From Nageia nagi (Eukaryota > Pinophyta): 64,000 nucleotides of DNA. The notes beneath the pieces were generated by a model. The model did not search any database, had not been told where the DNA came from, and saw only the letters and a program-made list of their open reading frames with translations. Positions 1-11,879 of this stretch are shown here, one piece after another. The position numbers and the translations under genes were made by a program. The DNA lies in assembly GCA_050084985.1 (NCBI GenBank), contig JBITNC010000001.1:146444001-146508000 (forward strand). Direction: 5' to 3'. Each line of letters begins with the position of its first letter. Positions within the stretch are counted from its first letter, which is position 1.

Positions 1-230
1 CTTCTTTGCTAAAAGCCAACTTCTTTCCATTAGTACTACCCATTGCTTATCCTTATCCTTGTTTTTGGGAGCATGGATTAATAGGCCCAAATGTAGTTCC
101 CACAAACCCATTTTTTGCTTTCTTATCTTCATTATTATCCATAATTTAAAGTTTCAAAAGAGTTTTATGGTCCAATATATCACAAATCAACTTCTTCATC
201 TTAATAGTTTTTAAACCTCCATTCATTGCC
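1..230. repeat. Direct repeat, copy A (partner at 2035-2260)
   Basis: About 200 bp resembles 2035-2260 in the same orientation; for example both contain a run like CATTAGTACTA(C/T)CCATTGCTTATCC. On the minus strand both copies preserve a similar peptide (…KT.LKL.IM.NNE..KA.NG..GT.FGP…), so a protein-coding transposon gene is the likely source. The family is not identified. Confidence 0.55.
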
Positions 231-480
231 ATGTTTAGGTAAACACTCCCTCTCAAAATGACCAAACTAATTGTAGTGGTAACATTGTACATATTTTTCT
301 TGTCACTTCTTCCTCATTCTTGACTATGAGTAGAACCATTTTGATCTCTTCAATCTATTCCACCACCATTTTATGTTATTTTCCCTAAGACTTAGTACCA
401 ATTCTAGGCTGAGTATTGACACTAGTGAAATTCCTTTCTTCATTTCTTCCACTACAATGAAAGCACTAATAGGGAATTGT
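1..480 (-). pseudogene. Ty1/copia gag fragment with decayed CCHC knuckle
   Basis: On the minus strand, 284-243 reads as a decayed CCHC zinc knuckle (first Cys pair changed to C-Y-H-Y, then a stop, then FGHFEREC). The same segment is better preserved at 18891-18932 in the compact copia element, where it reads CYQCNKFGHFEREC. DNA similarity between about 210-450 and 18860-19090 supports homology. In copia elements such a knuckle lies at the C-terminus of gag and binds the RNA genome. The part at 1-200 continues with a Lys-rich stretch (AMGSTNGKKLAFSKE on the minus strand) that I do not recognise. The fragment is cut by the window edge and carries stops, so it is not functional. Confidence 0.6.
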
Positions 481-2034
481 AAATAGAACATGATTCCAAC
501 TAATTGGTATTTTTAATATCAAATTGAACTAATAGTAAGTATTTTATAGGGGGAGGGGGTTTAGTGGTATTTAAAACTAATGTAATGTATTATACTGATA
601 TAAAAAAGGAAGGGTATGGGGGTACCTTTGGGATATTCGATGACATAGTTGATTTTTCATGCTAAATCTCTTATAACATTAATTTTTTCAAGTTACATAA
701 ATTATTATACTGGATAAATTGATCATTTCCTTACACTTTTAGACACCTCTTCATGGGTTTGAATCATGCTCCTCATTTTCACTATAACCTCTAACTACAC
801 TGAGTAAACTATTTACATATCCAAGAAAGCTCATTTGACACACCCTTGATACCATGATCCCTCAAAACTTGAACCTATGTCTAGACACCAAAATTGGATG
901 CCTCCATCAACAAGCCAAACCCCTCAGGCTCTTCCCTCAAATATCTTAGTAATCATTCTTATTAAGTGAAATATAAACTCCTTTAGACTATTTTTTGTTT
1001 GATAAATAATGAATTATGAAAAATAAAATAGTTTTTATTTTATTTTATTTATCATATCCTCTTAATTCAAATTCTATAATTTACTTTAGAGGAAAATGAG
1101 ATATAAAAAATTATATTTATTTAATGATAATGACACATGTCCAAGGTATTGTAGGAGGAAGGGGATAAAAGAAGCAACCAAACAAATTATTAAAATAAAT
1201 TTCAATATTGCTAATGAATCAACATGTTCAATGGTTTTTGAGCCTTCCTTGATATGTTACCAATAATTTCACGTACCCTTCAATTTTCTTACTTTCGAAT
1301 TTTGATAAGTATGATCGAAGTATATGTTCATGCTCAATATTAGATAGCTTTTTTATTTTTTGTAACTAAAAAAATATATTAATTATAAGTAAAATATTTT
1401 AGAAGCATAAATAACTTATTTTATAAAAGTTGTAGGTGTTAATTAAATTTGAAGGATCTAAATCTATATTCATATGTTGTTGGTATTTTTTTTTAAATAT
1501 ACTCATTTTAAAAATAAAAAAGAGAATATAACATGAAAAAAATAATCTTGATAAATTAATTATATAAATTATATGAGAAACAATTATGCAAATACTTAAT
1601 TGAAAAAAATATTATTAAAAATGATAAATATAAAGTTATGGACATAATATTAAAAAGATAAAAACAATCATTTAAAAAAGTAAAAACATTATTTCATATG
1701 CTAAAAATTCTATTACTTTAATTTTTTTATTTAATATTAATCATTATTATAGTTTTCCATTAGATAGTACAACTAAAAAATTAAATTTATCAATAAGCTT
1801 CCACATTCGGATGGATTCCATCTATGACCTATCTTGAATGGTAATAAAAGGAGAAGAAATACAATGGTTGATAATTGATGTCCATGTATGACATAAATCA
1901 TGGCCTCTATGCTATCAAATGATGGAGGAGGAGCATGGAATAAATTAAAGAATGAAGGAGTTGGAGGATTGAATATTAACTTAGGTGAGCTCAATGCTCA
2001 TTTGGGTTTTCATATCCACCCACCCTCTTTTTGT
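481..2034. other. AT-rich sequence with no recognisable gene
   Basis: No coding similarity is visible in either strand. Short ORFs here are shadows in AT-rich DNA. There is a G-rich run around 549-560, but it has no LTR-like sequence beside it. Confidence 0.5.
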
Positions 2035-2405
2035 TCTTTGCTAGAAGTTGACTTCTTTACATTAGTACTATCCATTGCTTATCCTTATGCTTATTGTGGG
2101 GAGCTTGGTTAAAGAGGCCTAAACTTAGTTCCCATAGACCCATTTGTTGCTTTCTCATGTTCATTATTGTACATAATTAAAAGTTTTGAAAGCGTTTTAT
2201 TGGTCATAGCTCCATATATTTTGCAATTCAACTTCTCAAATTTGTTGACAAATATGCATGTTTGGCATGGCCATTCTCTAGATGTAGAGGAAGATGATGC
2301 ATGATATATTTTATATAAATAGATATTTTTTGGTTGAATAATGGATAGTTTGAGCATGGTCATGAATTCATTCAAAAGGGAAAGAGAATGGGCTAATGAA
2401 TACAT
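2035..2405 (-). pseudogene. Direct repeat, copy B, with minus-strand coding remnant
   Basis: Positions 2035-2260 repeat 1-230 in the same orientation. The minus strand is open from 2405 to 2109 (98 codons) and reads into the shared peptide segment (KLNCKIYGAMTNKTLSKLLI, then NNEHEKATNG). Copy A is interrupted by a stop at the same place. The shared peptide suggests a transposon protein, possibly a gag-type protein because copy A lies next to a copia CCHC knuckle. I cannot name the family, and the start is uncertain. Confidence 0.4.
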
Positions 2406-4780
2406 GATGAGAATGAGTTGTTAGGGGTTTTTTAGGGCTCTCTAATAGGAGTTATGAAGCATGGTATTGAGATAATGGGGAGGATGTTTTGCAAGAAAGC
2501 TAAGAGAGGGTAGTATGGATGACTCAAAACAAACATGATGGAATATATAGTAATGGTAGGATGCTTAAGGATTTTTTACTAATCAACGATAGACTGATAG
2601 GGGCATGATGGTTTCATTTTCTTATTCATAGATAATTCTAGTACTATACCTTGTTTTCTAACCTTTGAAATAAGTATTTCTAATATGTGATTTTCATTTC
2701 AACTTATTTCAAAATTTTCAACTTTGATCACTAAAAAATACCATGTTTTTTCTCTTTGTGTTAACTTGTTGTTGATAAAGACTCATGTTGATGAATTCTT
2801 TATTTACTAGTGTTGACATGAAATGTTCATATGTCAAAGGTGTCCCCTTGCCAAAAAAGGGCTTACACCAAATTTATGATTGATATGTTTACAACTAAGG
2901 AAGGATGGTGACCTACAAGTTTGGAACTATGCAATTAGTAGATTGAAAAAATATAATATTATTATTTATACAAAGATTACACCTATTTACATGAATACTT
3001 GAATAGAGAGCATAAATGATTGTTATTTGTAAGTAACAATATTGAAGATAAAAATCTTATCTAGAAGAGAGAAAAATAATAAATAATAGTAATTCCTTTT
3101 AGATCACCTAGTAATGGGAGTGATATTTCTCATTCAAAGTTTGGCACTAGATGTTAGAGGTAGTGTCAAATCCAATTTTACAATCTTCTTATGATAATTA
3201 TGATGATTTTGAAGGTATTAGATTTATCTATTTCTATTCAAAAAATCTAGTTCTTTTTATGTTTTCTTTTTTTATCCCTTCCAAGATTTGGAAAAATGGA
3301 AAATTGTTTGTAGATGATAAAAAAAATCTCATTTTTTCTATGAAATTTATTTTCCCCTTTTGCACCAAATACGCAAGATTTCATATTTTTTTCTTTCAAG
3401 TATATGAAAATATTTCAATCATCTTACCAATTTTTATACAAGTTTTTCTATCTTTTGGTCATTATGTATTTGAAATATTAGGAACTGTAATAACTTTTGA
3501 AATTTATTCTTTCTTTGGCATTTCTAGGTTAATGCTTTAGACATTTCTCCTATTCCATGAATAATAGTCTAAAATCTCAAATATGTGACATTCCCTTTCA
3601 ACACCTTAAAGAGTTGTATTATTGTAGTTTATTTTTGATGCCAAGGATAAATATTTGTTTATGTTGCAGACAAAATTTTTTTCTACATTTTTTATGTAGA
3701 TGTTGTAGTTAGGAATTTTCTTGAGGTACACATGAATTTGAATATTTTAGCTTCTAGGTTTTAAATTATTTCATTTCCTAACCCTAAGATATAAAAAATT
3801 TAGCTTTGTAGAGTTTGAATTATTTCTTTGCCTAATCCCAATATATAAACATGAAACAATTTAATACAATTTTTTTTTATCTTACTTATAGAGTAAAATT
3901 AAACCCAAGGTGGATTTGTAGGAGATTCATGCATTTAAGGGCTAGTTTTACTTGAGTGAAGTTTTATTAGAGTTTGTAGTGTTAACATTAATGAAAGAAT
4001 TGTGGTGAGTACCAATTTTTATCTATGAAAAAGGTTAGGATAAATGCATAAAGGTAAGGATTAACACCATGTTTATGCATAAATCTCTTCTAAAAATCCT
4101 CAAAATTCTCAATACAATGCCATACAAAAACTATTTCAGTAAGGCCTTTTCACCTTTTAACAATGGATCCTTTACTCAATAGATGGTTTCTAAAACCTTT
4201 ATAAATACTAGCCATTGAAATATGTGGCTCACTCTAATACCAGAAACTTCATTTCTTATATACCATAATAAATTTAAATAGCACTTTAATTTTATCGAGA
4301 TAAATTGAATTCAATAAAAGATGCAAAATGAGGTAGTTCAATGTTGATGCCTAGATTTATATTTCACATAGGGATGAAGAATTTTACCACATCCTCATTA
4401 ATGTGCATAATACCAACGTTGATATCTACTATTTTACACTAATCATAATAAGGGTTGATGTGTTCACATCACTCAATAATGGGATTGCTTATCAATGTTA
4501 AATTGATGATGTGGATTCCACATTGCTTAAAACATATTTTAAAAAGAAAGTTTGGCAAAATGAGATGGTGGATATTATTTGGATGATGATAATTCCAACC
4601 AACTATAGGGTGGATATGAATTGGAAGATGAGTATTCCCACCATCTTTCTAATTAATATTTATATCTAATCATAAATATTCTAAAAATTAAGGTCACAAC
4701 ACCCTATTAAATCATTCTAGCTAAAGTTAGAATGTTCCCTTTAGAAGCAATTACTATGATCAAACTTGTCTACTACTTGA
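2406..4780. other. Unannotated AT-rich interval
   Basis: No conserved domain, RNA gene or repeat partner was recognised. A 129-codon open frame at 3151-3540 (plus) is Phe/Ile-rich with no motif and is most likely chance. Confidence 0.5.
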
Positions 4781-5440
4781 AAAAATAATCATGAAAAATA
4801 ATAGATGGCCTAGAGTAGCTAAGGATGAAGAACTATGTAGGAAAAAGAGAACATATATGAAACAAAATCATAAATAGATGTAATGTTGGGAAATCAAAGT
4901 AAATGAATTCCCAAAATTTAACAAAAATATCAAACAATATGTAAATGAAAAATTGAGAAAGGGAATATCAAAAAATGCAAGCAAGAAAAGAGAATACTAC
5001 ATCACATAGTTTAACCCAACATATGACCATAAGAAAAAAAGTTATGTAAGAGCTAAAATAAAATGGTACGAGAAAATTCTATTTATGCAAATATGGATAA
5101 GCTCCCATAGGCTTAGATGTAAAATAGGAAAATGGACTACACCCAAAGAGCAATGAGAGGAAAGGATATATACATTATGTAGCACAAGGGAAGTAGAGAC
5201 AGAGAAACACTTCATTTATACATATCTAAGTTTTTTTAGATATTCTTGATAAATATAAAGAAACACTTGGAAATGGTTCTATGAAATATCTATTTCAAGA
5301 TGAACTAGGATATGTACCAAGCTAAGATCAAGGGATTATCTGAATAGCCCCTAGCTAGATTCTTCTATACCATGTTGTTTAGACATAGGAAATACTTGAA
5401 GCTCATCCCAAATCTTTATACATCAATGCTCTAAGGAAAC
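4780..5440 (+). pseudogene. LINE ORF2 C-terminal fragment
   Basis: The plus strand at 5072-5220 reads WYEKILFMQIWISSHRLRCK, then IGKWTTPKEQ, a stop, and EERIYTLCSTREVETEKHF. The pattern ISSHRLR…GRW…R.C..C…E.EKHF is the region after the reverse transcriptase in many LINE elements, ending in a Cys/His zinc-binding motif. Several stops interrupt the frame upstream and downstream, and Leu-rich coding-like sequence continues to about 5437. RT catalytic motifs are absent, so this is a 3' fragment, as expected for a 5'-truncated or later-cut LINE. The same LINE type may be represented on the minus strand at 27450-29030. Confidence 0.65.
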
Positions 5441-5659
5441 AAAACCAAGGCCCCCAACAAAGATATGATCCTTAATGGAATTCCAACAAATTTCGACCTC
5501 CTATAGCTAATCCATATAAAAATAAAAATGGATGCTACAAAATGAAGACAAAAATAGCTATTCTTCATATTGGTAGTCTAAACATTTGGAATGGCATGGC
5601 AATCCTTGAAGCCTATGGATTAATTTTTTTATTCATGGGCCCTTGATCCCCTATATCCA

Positions 5660-6290
5660 CTATGTTATGATGGACTACTCATACTTAGGAAATTAGAGGA
5701 GAGTTAACCTTTAGAAGATATTCTAATGGATACTTTTTGGCTCTATTCAACTTTGAACAAGATTGGGACATGGTCTTTTAAGAAGGTCCATAATTTTTTA
5801 TAGAGCTAGGCTCTTCGTGAAGCCTTTGTACTCCAACTTTAATATGTGAGAGGAATCACCTATTGCAGCATTATTTTGGGTTCATTTCTTTAATCTCCCA
5901 TGTGAAATATGGTATAAATATATATTCAAAGCCATTGAAAATCAAGTTGGTTCATACATATGTGCTTTAGATAAAACATACTTCTTCTCCTCCTTAGAAT
6001 ATGCAATATTATGTATCCATATAGCTTTGGACTCTTCTCTTACTTTCAAAATACTGATTAAGCTCCTAGTAAGCAATATAAGCTAGGACCAAACCATTGA
6101 CTATTAAAACATCCCATTTAGATGTAGAATATGCTTATAGTATGGACATTTAGCTCAAAGCTTTGCACACACTTAGCTAAAGCCTCCTCTAGTGGCTCCA
6201 TCCACTTATTCCTTCCAAGTTCCTCAACAAAATCACCACCAATTAATTTACTTCTCTATCATAGAAAGACCCCATAGTAGAGGGTGTTGA
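5660..6290 (+). pseudogene. LINE ORF1-like fragment (DUF4283 and CCHC knuckle)
   Basis: Across frameshifts the plus strand shows SNGYFLALFNFEQDWDMVF near 5730, then WVHFFNLPCEIWYKYIFKAI near 5880, then FRCRICLQYGHLAQS near 6120-6165. This order (a DUF4283-type fold, a W..…LP.E.W…IGN..G motif, then a CX2C…H knuckle) is that of plant LINE ORF1 proteins, which bind the element RNA. It follows the 3' end of another LINE, so the two are separate insertions or a rearranged pair. Frame changes around 5790 and 5860 mark it as a pseudogene. Confidence 0.6.
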
Positions 6291-6299
6291 ACTACATGT

Positions 6300-8413
6300 G
6301 ACACTGAGAGGTGGGGTGAATTAGTATTTATAAATTTAAAACTTCAAACCCAAAAATATTAAATAGTGTAGTAGAAAAATAAACTAAATAGAACAAACAC
6401 ATGAGATAATATCACATAACACAAGACATAATGAGGTTCACCAATGTGGCTACATCCTCAAATAAGATTGCTTACATTCCAATCCACATCTATCCATTGT
6501 AAAGCACCAACTTTACATATAATTTACCTGCACCAAGTAGGAGAACATACCTCTAAGTTCTATAGCACCAACTCCTCTTACCAATCACCCATTTGATAGA
6601 TTCAATAAGATAAGATGAAGGATTAAAAACTAATTATGCAAGACCCAAAATGGTCTAGCTCAAAGGAATTCTACAAACAATCATAATCTAAAATTGTCTC
6701 TTAAATATTTCCTTCTCATTCCAAAAATCAATAACTTCTTTTGTAGCTTCAACCCCTTTTAATCATACTCACTCACTCTTCACACCTATCGATTGAAAAC
6801 CCCCAAAATAGACCAAGAAATTGTTCTTGAAACCATTGGAAAGACTATCGTTATTCATATAATGAAAATTTTTCACATTCTGATTCAAAATTGATATGAT
6901 TTCTAACACACATTTAGAACTCTCAATACTTATAGAACTATAAAGAAATCATTCATTAAGACACATCTGTTACTCACATATACTTCACATACTACTCAAA
7001 ATCATACTACATAGCCAATGCACAAGCTCAAAAAAATTTAAATATTAGAGAAATGGTTCATGATAATACATTGATTGCACTCAGAATACATGTTCTAAGT
7101 TCATATGGCATGAAATGGTATTAAGATGTTTGTATAGATGTTCAATCATCTCTAAAAGCTCGTATTTATATTTTATATCCCTAAGACTCTCCAAACTTAA
7201 TAGGGAGTGTAATATATTTTAACAAGAAATAGAAACATGTATTCAAAAATCATAATAAGCATTTTGTCAAACATTTCACTACCAAAAATGGGCTCAACAC
7301 TTAGCCAAAAGTTATGTCCTATCATTTCATCAAACACTTACTAGGCATCCTTGTTCATTGACTTCTAGACCCAAAATTAAGATGAACTAAAAAATGAAAG
7401 TTGTAAGATAATTCATACTGATTAGAAATATATAACAAAAAAAAAAAAAAAAATCTCAAATCAAATTCATGGAATTCCTCTTTTTCTTTGTTGTCCCAAA
7501 AAGTGCACTAGATTGTAAAAAGTTACTAAGTGGCATTTTGTAACCTATAGCATTTTTGTCTAAGTTGCCTCCTTGATATAAAATTTGGAACACATATAAT
7601 ACATATATCTAAATACAATTTATCCAATTTTGAAGGTATAAATACTCATATTTGTCTAACAACTTGTCTTGCAAAGTCACCTTTGACAAAGATTTCACTG
7701 GTATTTTGTCAAATAATTCACACTTAGTTTTGTGCAAATTATAGAATATAATACTTCAAGACCTCAAATTGAGATGATTAAAAATAAAAATTTATTCACA
7801 TCATCAAGTTATACATGCAAAAACTTTGGAATTCTAAATTTGAAGATTTTAAGAACTTGAAACAACCATCCAAGTATTTGCATGGCCAAAATTTATTCTC
7901 CAAACTGTAAAAAAGATACGAAATGGTATTTTGTAACATATTCCATTTTTGCATTAGTTATTATATTAATATGAAAATTGGACCAAATTTTCATGGTATA
8001 CAGTACTATATATTATTTAAATTTTAGCTTTTGAATCAACACCATTTTTTCACAATTTGACTTGTAAAGAGCCAATTTCACCCAAATTTTTAACTGTTCA
8101 AAAATCCATTAGTGTGCCTAAAAAAGAACCAACATGAATTTTTACCATTGTAATGTTGTACACAAGTTTGTTTTAAATCCAAAAACTTATCCTAGCCATT
8201 TCTAGTTATTTGTCACCTTCCATTTGCATTTTAGTCCTCTTGATAACTATTGGTACCTCATGACAACTTTTGTTTCCTTTGTTATTTTTGTGTTTGACAA
8301 CTTTGCATATCTTGTCAATGTTATTTATTTGACATGTGAAACTATGTGAACCATATGATTACTAATCCCATCATATTGATAAGAAAGAAAAAACTATTGC
8401 ACCATACTCAACA
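6300..8413 (-). repeat. LTR of minus-strand Sirevirus-like copia (3' LTR)
   Basis: Read on the minus strand the LTR begins at 8413 with TGTTGAGTATGG, immediately after a polypurine tract. The part 7213-8410 is repeated in the same orientation at 13231-14033, and 7430-7960 is repeated inverted at 11880-12430, which proves it is a dispersed repeat. The far end is uncertain; I place it near the sequence TGACACTGAGAGGTGGGGTG at about 6300, so the LTR could be about 2.1 kb. A run of 15-17 A at about 7437-7453 is absent from the other copies. Confidence 0.6.
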
Positions 8414-8425
8414 ATCTCCCCCTTT
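8414..8425 (-). other. Polypurine tract of the minus-strand copia element
   Basis: Minus strand AAAGGGGGAGAT lies directly before TGTTGAG, the presumed LTR start. This is the usual plus-strand primer of plant Sirevirus/copia elements and fixes the element's orientation. Confidence 0.75.
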
Positions 8426-8642
8426 GGAATTTTTGGTAACAAATATGCAAAAACTTGTTACTCTTCTCCCCATTTGACAACAAATACAAAGGGATGGCTT
8501 GTACTTCCCCTAATTCCATACACATAATACTTAGGTGTAAATTAGTATACAATAAAATATAATTATATAGGAGTAAAAAGATAAGAAGGTACAAAATTAC
8601 TCTACTTGAGATTGTCCATCTAGAAGCTACTCAATGCTTGGG

Positions 8643-9200
8643 TCATGTCACCACTCTCAATTTCTTTTGCAAGTTCTCAAAAAATTCCTTAGATAATTTT
8701 TTGGTAAATATATTTAATACTTGCTCTAATGTGGGAACAAATTCCAACTTTACCTCTCCTTCTACAACCTTTTCCTTCAAGAAATGGTACTGAATGAGAA
8801 TGTGTTTCATTCTTGAATGCATAATTGGATTCCTAGAAATATTGATTACACTTGTGTTATCACACATAACTCAAATGGGCTCATTGATATGAATGCCTAG
8901 ACCCTTCATCACTTGTTTCATCCACATAACCTATGTACAACATGATGTCAATACTATGTACTTTGCCTATACTATGAACAATGATACTGATTCTTATTTC
9001 TTGCTATGCCAACCAATAAGATTGTTGCCTGAGTAAAATGCATCACCATTGGTGCTCTTCCTATCATCTACACACCCTACCCAATCTACATATGATAAAG
9101 AAATGAGTGTGAAATTCTTTTCCTTGGGATACCATAGGTCATAATCTATTATACCCTTGAAGTGCCAAAAAATCCTCTTCACTGCAATCACATGTGTTTC
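8643..9200 (-). pseudogene. copia RNase H domain
   Basis: The minus strand at 9191-8994 reads AVKRIFWHFKGIIDYDLWYP and later GCVDDRKSTNGDAFYSGNNL and WHSKK, the copia RT-RNase H connection and RNase H core. The segment 8867-8643 continues with CDNTSVINISRNPIMHSRMK and HILIQYHFLKEKV, matching the CDN…A..ISKNPV.H.R.KHI motif. Family members degrade RNA in RNA/DNA hybrids during reverse transcription. The two parts are separated by a broken stretch at 8868-8993, and the Asp expected in the D.DWAGC motif reads V (YVDWVGC). The domain ends about 230 bp before the polypurine tract, as expected for the pol C-terminus. Confidence 0.85.
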
Positions 9201-9239
9201 TTTGGGATTGGCCTAAAATCATGCAACCATGCATACTAA

Positions 9240-10160
9240 TTGCAAAATATCTATTCTAATGGCTAACAAGTAAAGTAAAATTTTGATCATTAACCTATAC
9301 TATGTTTGATCCACTATTGGTGTTTTATCATCTTTCTTAGCTTACAACCCATCATCATGCGAGTGCTCACAATCTTGCAATCATCCATAGTAAACATTTT
9401 CAACATCTCCTTTACATACTTTAATTGTGAAATAAAAATACCATTCTTTAACTAATTAACTTGTAAACCAAGAAAATGTGAAAGTTCAGCTATCATTGAC
9501 ATCTCAAACTCTATTTGCATTTGGTTAGCAAAGTATTTGCACATTTCATCCTTACAACCTCCAAAAATAATATCATCTACATAAACCACAATGATAACTT
9601 AATGATTATTTTTAGATTTTATGTAGAGATTTCTATCTACCATACCTTTTTTGAAACCCTATTGATGAAGATACACATCAAACCTAGAGTACCATGCTTG
9701 AGGTTCCTATTTTAGACCCTAAGTGCCTTTTTTAATTTGCACACAAAATCTAGGTTCTCACTTGTTTGAAATCCATTTGAATTCTCAATGTAAACTTCCT
9801 CCTCAAGCTTTCCATTCAAAAATGCTAATTTTACATCCTTTTGATAAACCTTAAAATTCATATACATAGCTAAAGTAAGAAACATGATATTAGCCTCTAA
9901 TCTAGCCATAGGAGCAAAAATTTCTTCAAAATCAATACCTTCAACCTGAGCATACCCTTTGCAAACCAACCTTGATTTATTTCTTATTACTTTCCCATCT
10001 TCATTAAGCTTATTAAAAAAAACCCACTTGGTGCCAATTACATTTTTATTCTTAGGCCTTGGTACAAACTTCCAAGTCTGATTCTTTTTAATTTGGTCTA
10101 ACTCCTCATCCATTGCCTTGATCCAATTTTCATTTTGACTCACCTCTACAACATTCATTG
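9240..10160 (-). pseudogene. copia reverse transcriptase domain
   Basis: The open stretch 10158-9712 (minus) covers the N-terminal fingers: EELDQIKKNQTWKFVPRP, GTKWVFFNKLNEDGKVIRNK, YAQVEGIDFEEIFAPMARLE and FKVYQKDVKLAFLNGKLEEE. The catalytic Asp of VYQ.DVK.AFLNG is kept. The YVDD box is present at 9583-9572 (minus). Downstream sequence to about 9240 is coding-like but broken by stops. Copia RT copies the element RNA into cDNA. It lies between integrase (10400-11045) and RNase H (8643-9200), the diagnostic copia order. Confidence 0.88.
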
Positions 10161-10399
10161 GTTCTATACTTAAGAGAAGGGAATATGTTCTTATTGTTCT
10201 TCTTCTTTTCTAAACTCTAGTATTAGGATCTCCAATTATTTGATCACTTGGATGATCCTTTTACCATTTACCTATTTTATGTTTTTGATTTTCCTCCATT
10301 TTTGAATCATTATGTGAGTTACCAGAGTATTTATTTGTTTGATTTTTTGGTTGTTCCTCTACCTCATCTAACTCAATGTATTCCAAAAAAAATTTATCA

Positions 10400-11045
10400 T
10401 TACCTTTTGGAGGTACTCTTATCTCATCAATCTTGACATCTACACTCTCAACAATTTTTTTGAGTCTTTTGTTGTAACACTTATAAGCCTTTCTTTTTAT
10501 TGAGTAATAAAGAAATATACCTTCATCTTCTTTACCATAAAACTTGCCTAGGTTTTCTTCTATCCTCTTGATCTAGCACTTACTCCCAAATACTTTGAAG
10601 CATCTTACAAATGCCTTTCTTTTGAACCAAAGCTCATTGGGTGTCTTATTCTCATGGGGCCTAAACATACATATGTTCTGAATATAAACTACCATGTGAA
10701 TTACTTCTTTCCAAAACCTATCAGCTATGTTGCTTTCTATCAATATTTTTCATGCCATTTCTTAAATTGATATATTTTTTCTTTTCATGACACCATTTTG
10801 TTGAGGTGTCCTTGCTATAGAAAATTATCTCCTAATACTATACTTGTGACAAAATTCATTAAAATCATCTAAAATGAATTCATCTCCTCTATTTGATCTC
10901 AAGCATTTGATCCTCTTTCCTACTTGATTCTCTGCTAGGTTCTTGAAGGTCTCAAATTTTTTGAATGCTTCTGACTTGTGTTTCAATAATAATATCTATT
11001 TCATCCTAGAATAATAATCTATGCACAACATGAACTACTTAACTC
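10400..11045 (-). pseudogene. copia integrase domain, catalytic Glu lost
   Basis: The minus strand reads KHKSEAFKKFETFKNLAENQ, LRSNRGDEF, ARTPQQNGVMKRK, then ENKTPNELWFKRKAFVRCFK and VFGSKC, the order of the copia integrase core and its C-terminal GKxxP-type module. The catalytic Glu of NGVVERKN has become Lys (codon at 10795-10793). Integrase inserts the cDNA into host DNA, and this change plus stops makes it inactive. At about 11045 the coding similarity stops abruptly and a duplicated polypurine-proximal segment begins, so the N-terminal part of the polyprotein has been lost by rearrangement. Confidence 0.82.
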
Positions 11046-11056
11046 CATTTATACTT

Positions 11057-11245
11057 TGTTTCCTCATAGGAGCACATAAATTAGTATATAATAAAACATA
11101 ATTATACATAAGCAAAAAGTTAAGAAAGTACAAAACAATCTCCCCCTTTGACAACAAATACAAAGGGATGCCTTGGACTTCCCCTAAGTCCATATACATA
11201 ATACTTAGGTGTAAATTAGTATATAATAAAACATAATTATACAAG
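11057..11245 (-). repeat. Second copy of the copia 3'-UTR/polypurine segment
   Basis: Sequence at about 11063-11245 resembles 8405-8600, including another AATCTCCCCCTTT (minus-strand polypurine tract) at 11137-11149 and the neighbouring CAACAAATACAAAGGGATG. The motif AATTAGTATATAATAAAACATAATTATA occurs twice inside this block (about 11070 and 11215), so it is itself a small duplication. It joins an integrase fragment to a plus-strand gag fragment. Confidence 0.65.
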
Positions 11246-11870
11246 ATGTTTAAAGCTAGAAAAAATGTTGAAGAGCCAAAGATCACCAATATTAAATTTG
11301 GTCTAGGTTTTGAACAAGGACAAACTTTCAAAGATGTAAATGAAAAATTAGAAATCAAGGAGGAAAAGATACCAATAAATCAAGAAAAACCATATTATGC
11401 AATGCAAAATAATACTTCTATAAATGATAGGTATATGGAAAATGATGGATTCACACATGTTGCATATTAAAGGAGAAGAAGATTTTTGGCACCTACTATA
11501 ATGTAGCAAAGTCCACAAACTAGGTTCACTTAATCCTTTTCTAGTTATTGTTTTGAGTGTAATGGGTATGGATATAGAATATTTGAATGCAAGTATAATA
11601 TAGGTCTAAGAAACTTTCTCAAGTAGAAACATGTTTTTTACCATTCATGGATTATGTTGTAGAATGTTATAATTGTCACAACTATGGTCACATTGCAAGA
11701 AACTACAAGAGTACATTCTCCTCAAATAAAATTTAGCAAATATCTTTTTATTCATAGGGTCTGAGATTAAATAGAAAAATTCCAAAGAGACAAGTACAAC
11801 AAACCAAATAGGAAAAGACAATACATGAAACCAAAATTGGTGTTAAGAATGTATGGAAAGAGATGACCAA
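11246..11870 (+). pseudogene. copia gag C-terminal fragment with two zinc knuckles
   Basis: A 74-codon open stretch (11246-11470, Lys/Glu-rich) is followed, in a broken frame, by two CCHC-type knuckles: CFECNGYGYRIFECK at 11549-11593 (His replaced by Tyr) and CYNCHNYGHIARNY at 11665-11706 (last Cys replaced by Tyr). Paired knuckles at the gag C-terminus are typical of Sirevirus-like copia elements and bind RNA. The fragment is on the plus strand, opposite to the pol pieces at 8.6-11.0 kb, and at about 11870 it runs straight into LTR sequence. This arrangement cannot be an intact element. Confidence 0.72.
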
Positions 11871-11879
11871 GGCAGAAAT

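Noticed and set aside
3151-3540. 129-codon open frame as a membrane protein gene
   Set aside because: The Phe/Ile-rich content follows from AT-rich DNA. There is no motif, no homologue in the window and no gene context.
7437-7453. Poly(A) run as the tail of a LINE or SINE insertion
   Set aside because: The flanking LTR sequence continues on both sides without extra DNA compared with the 13.2-14.0 kb copy, so it is a local expansion.
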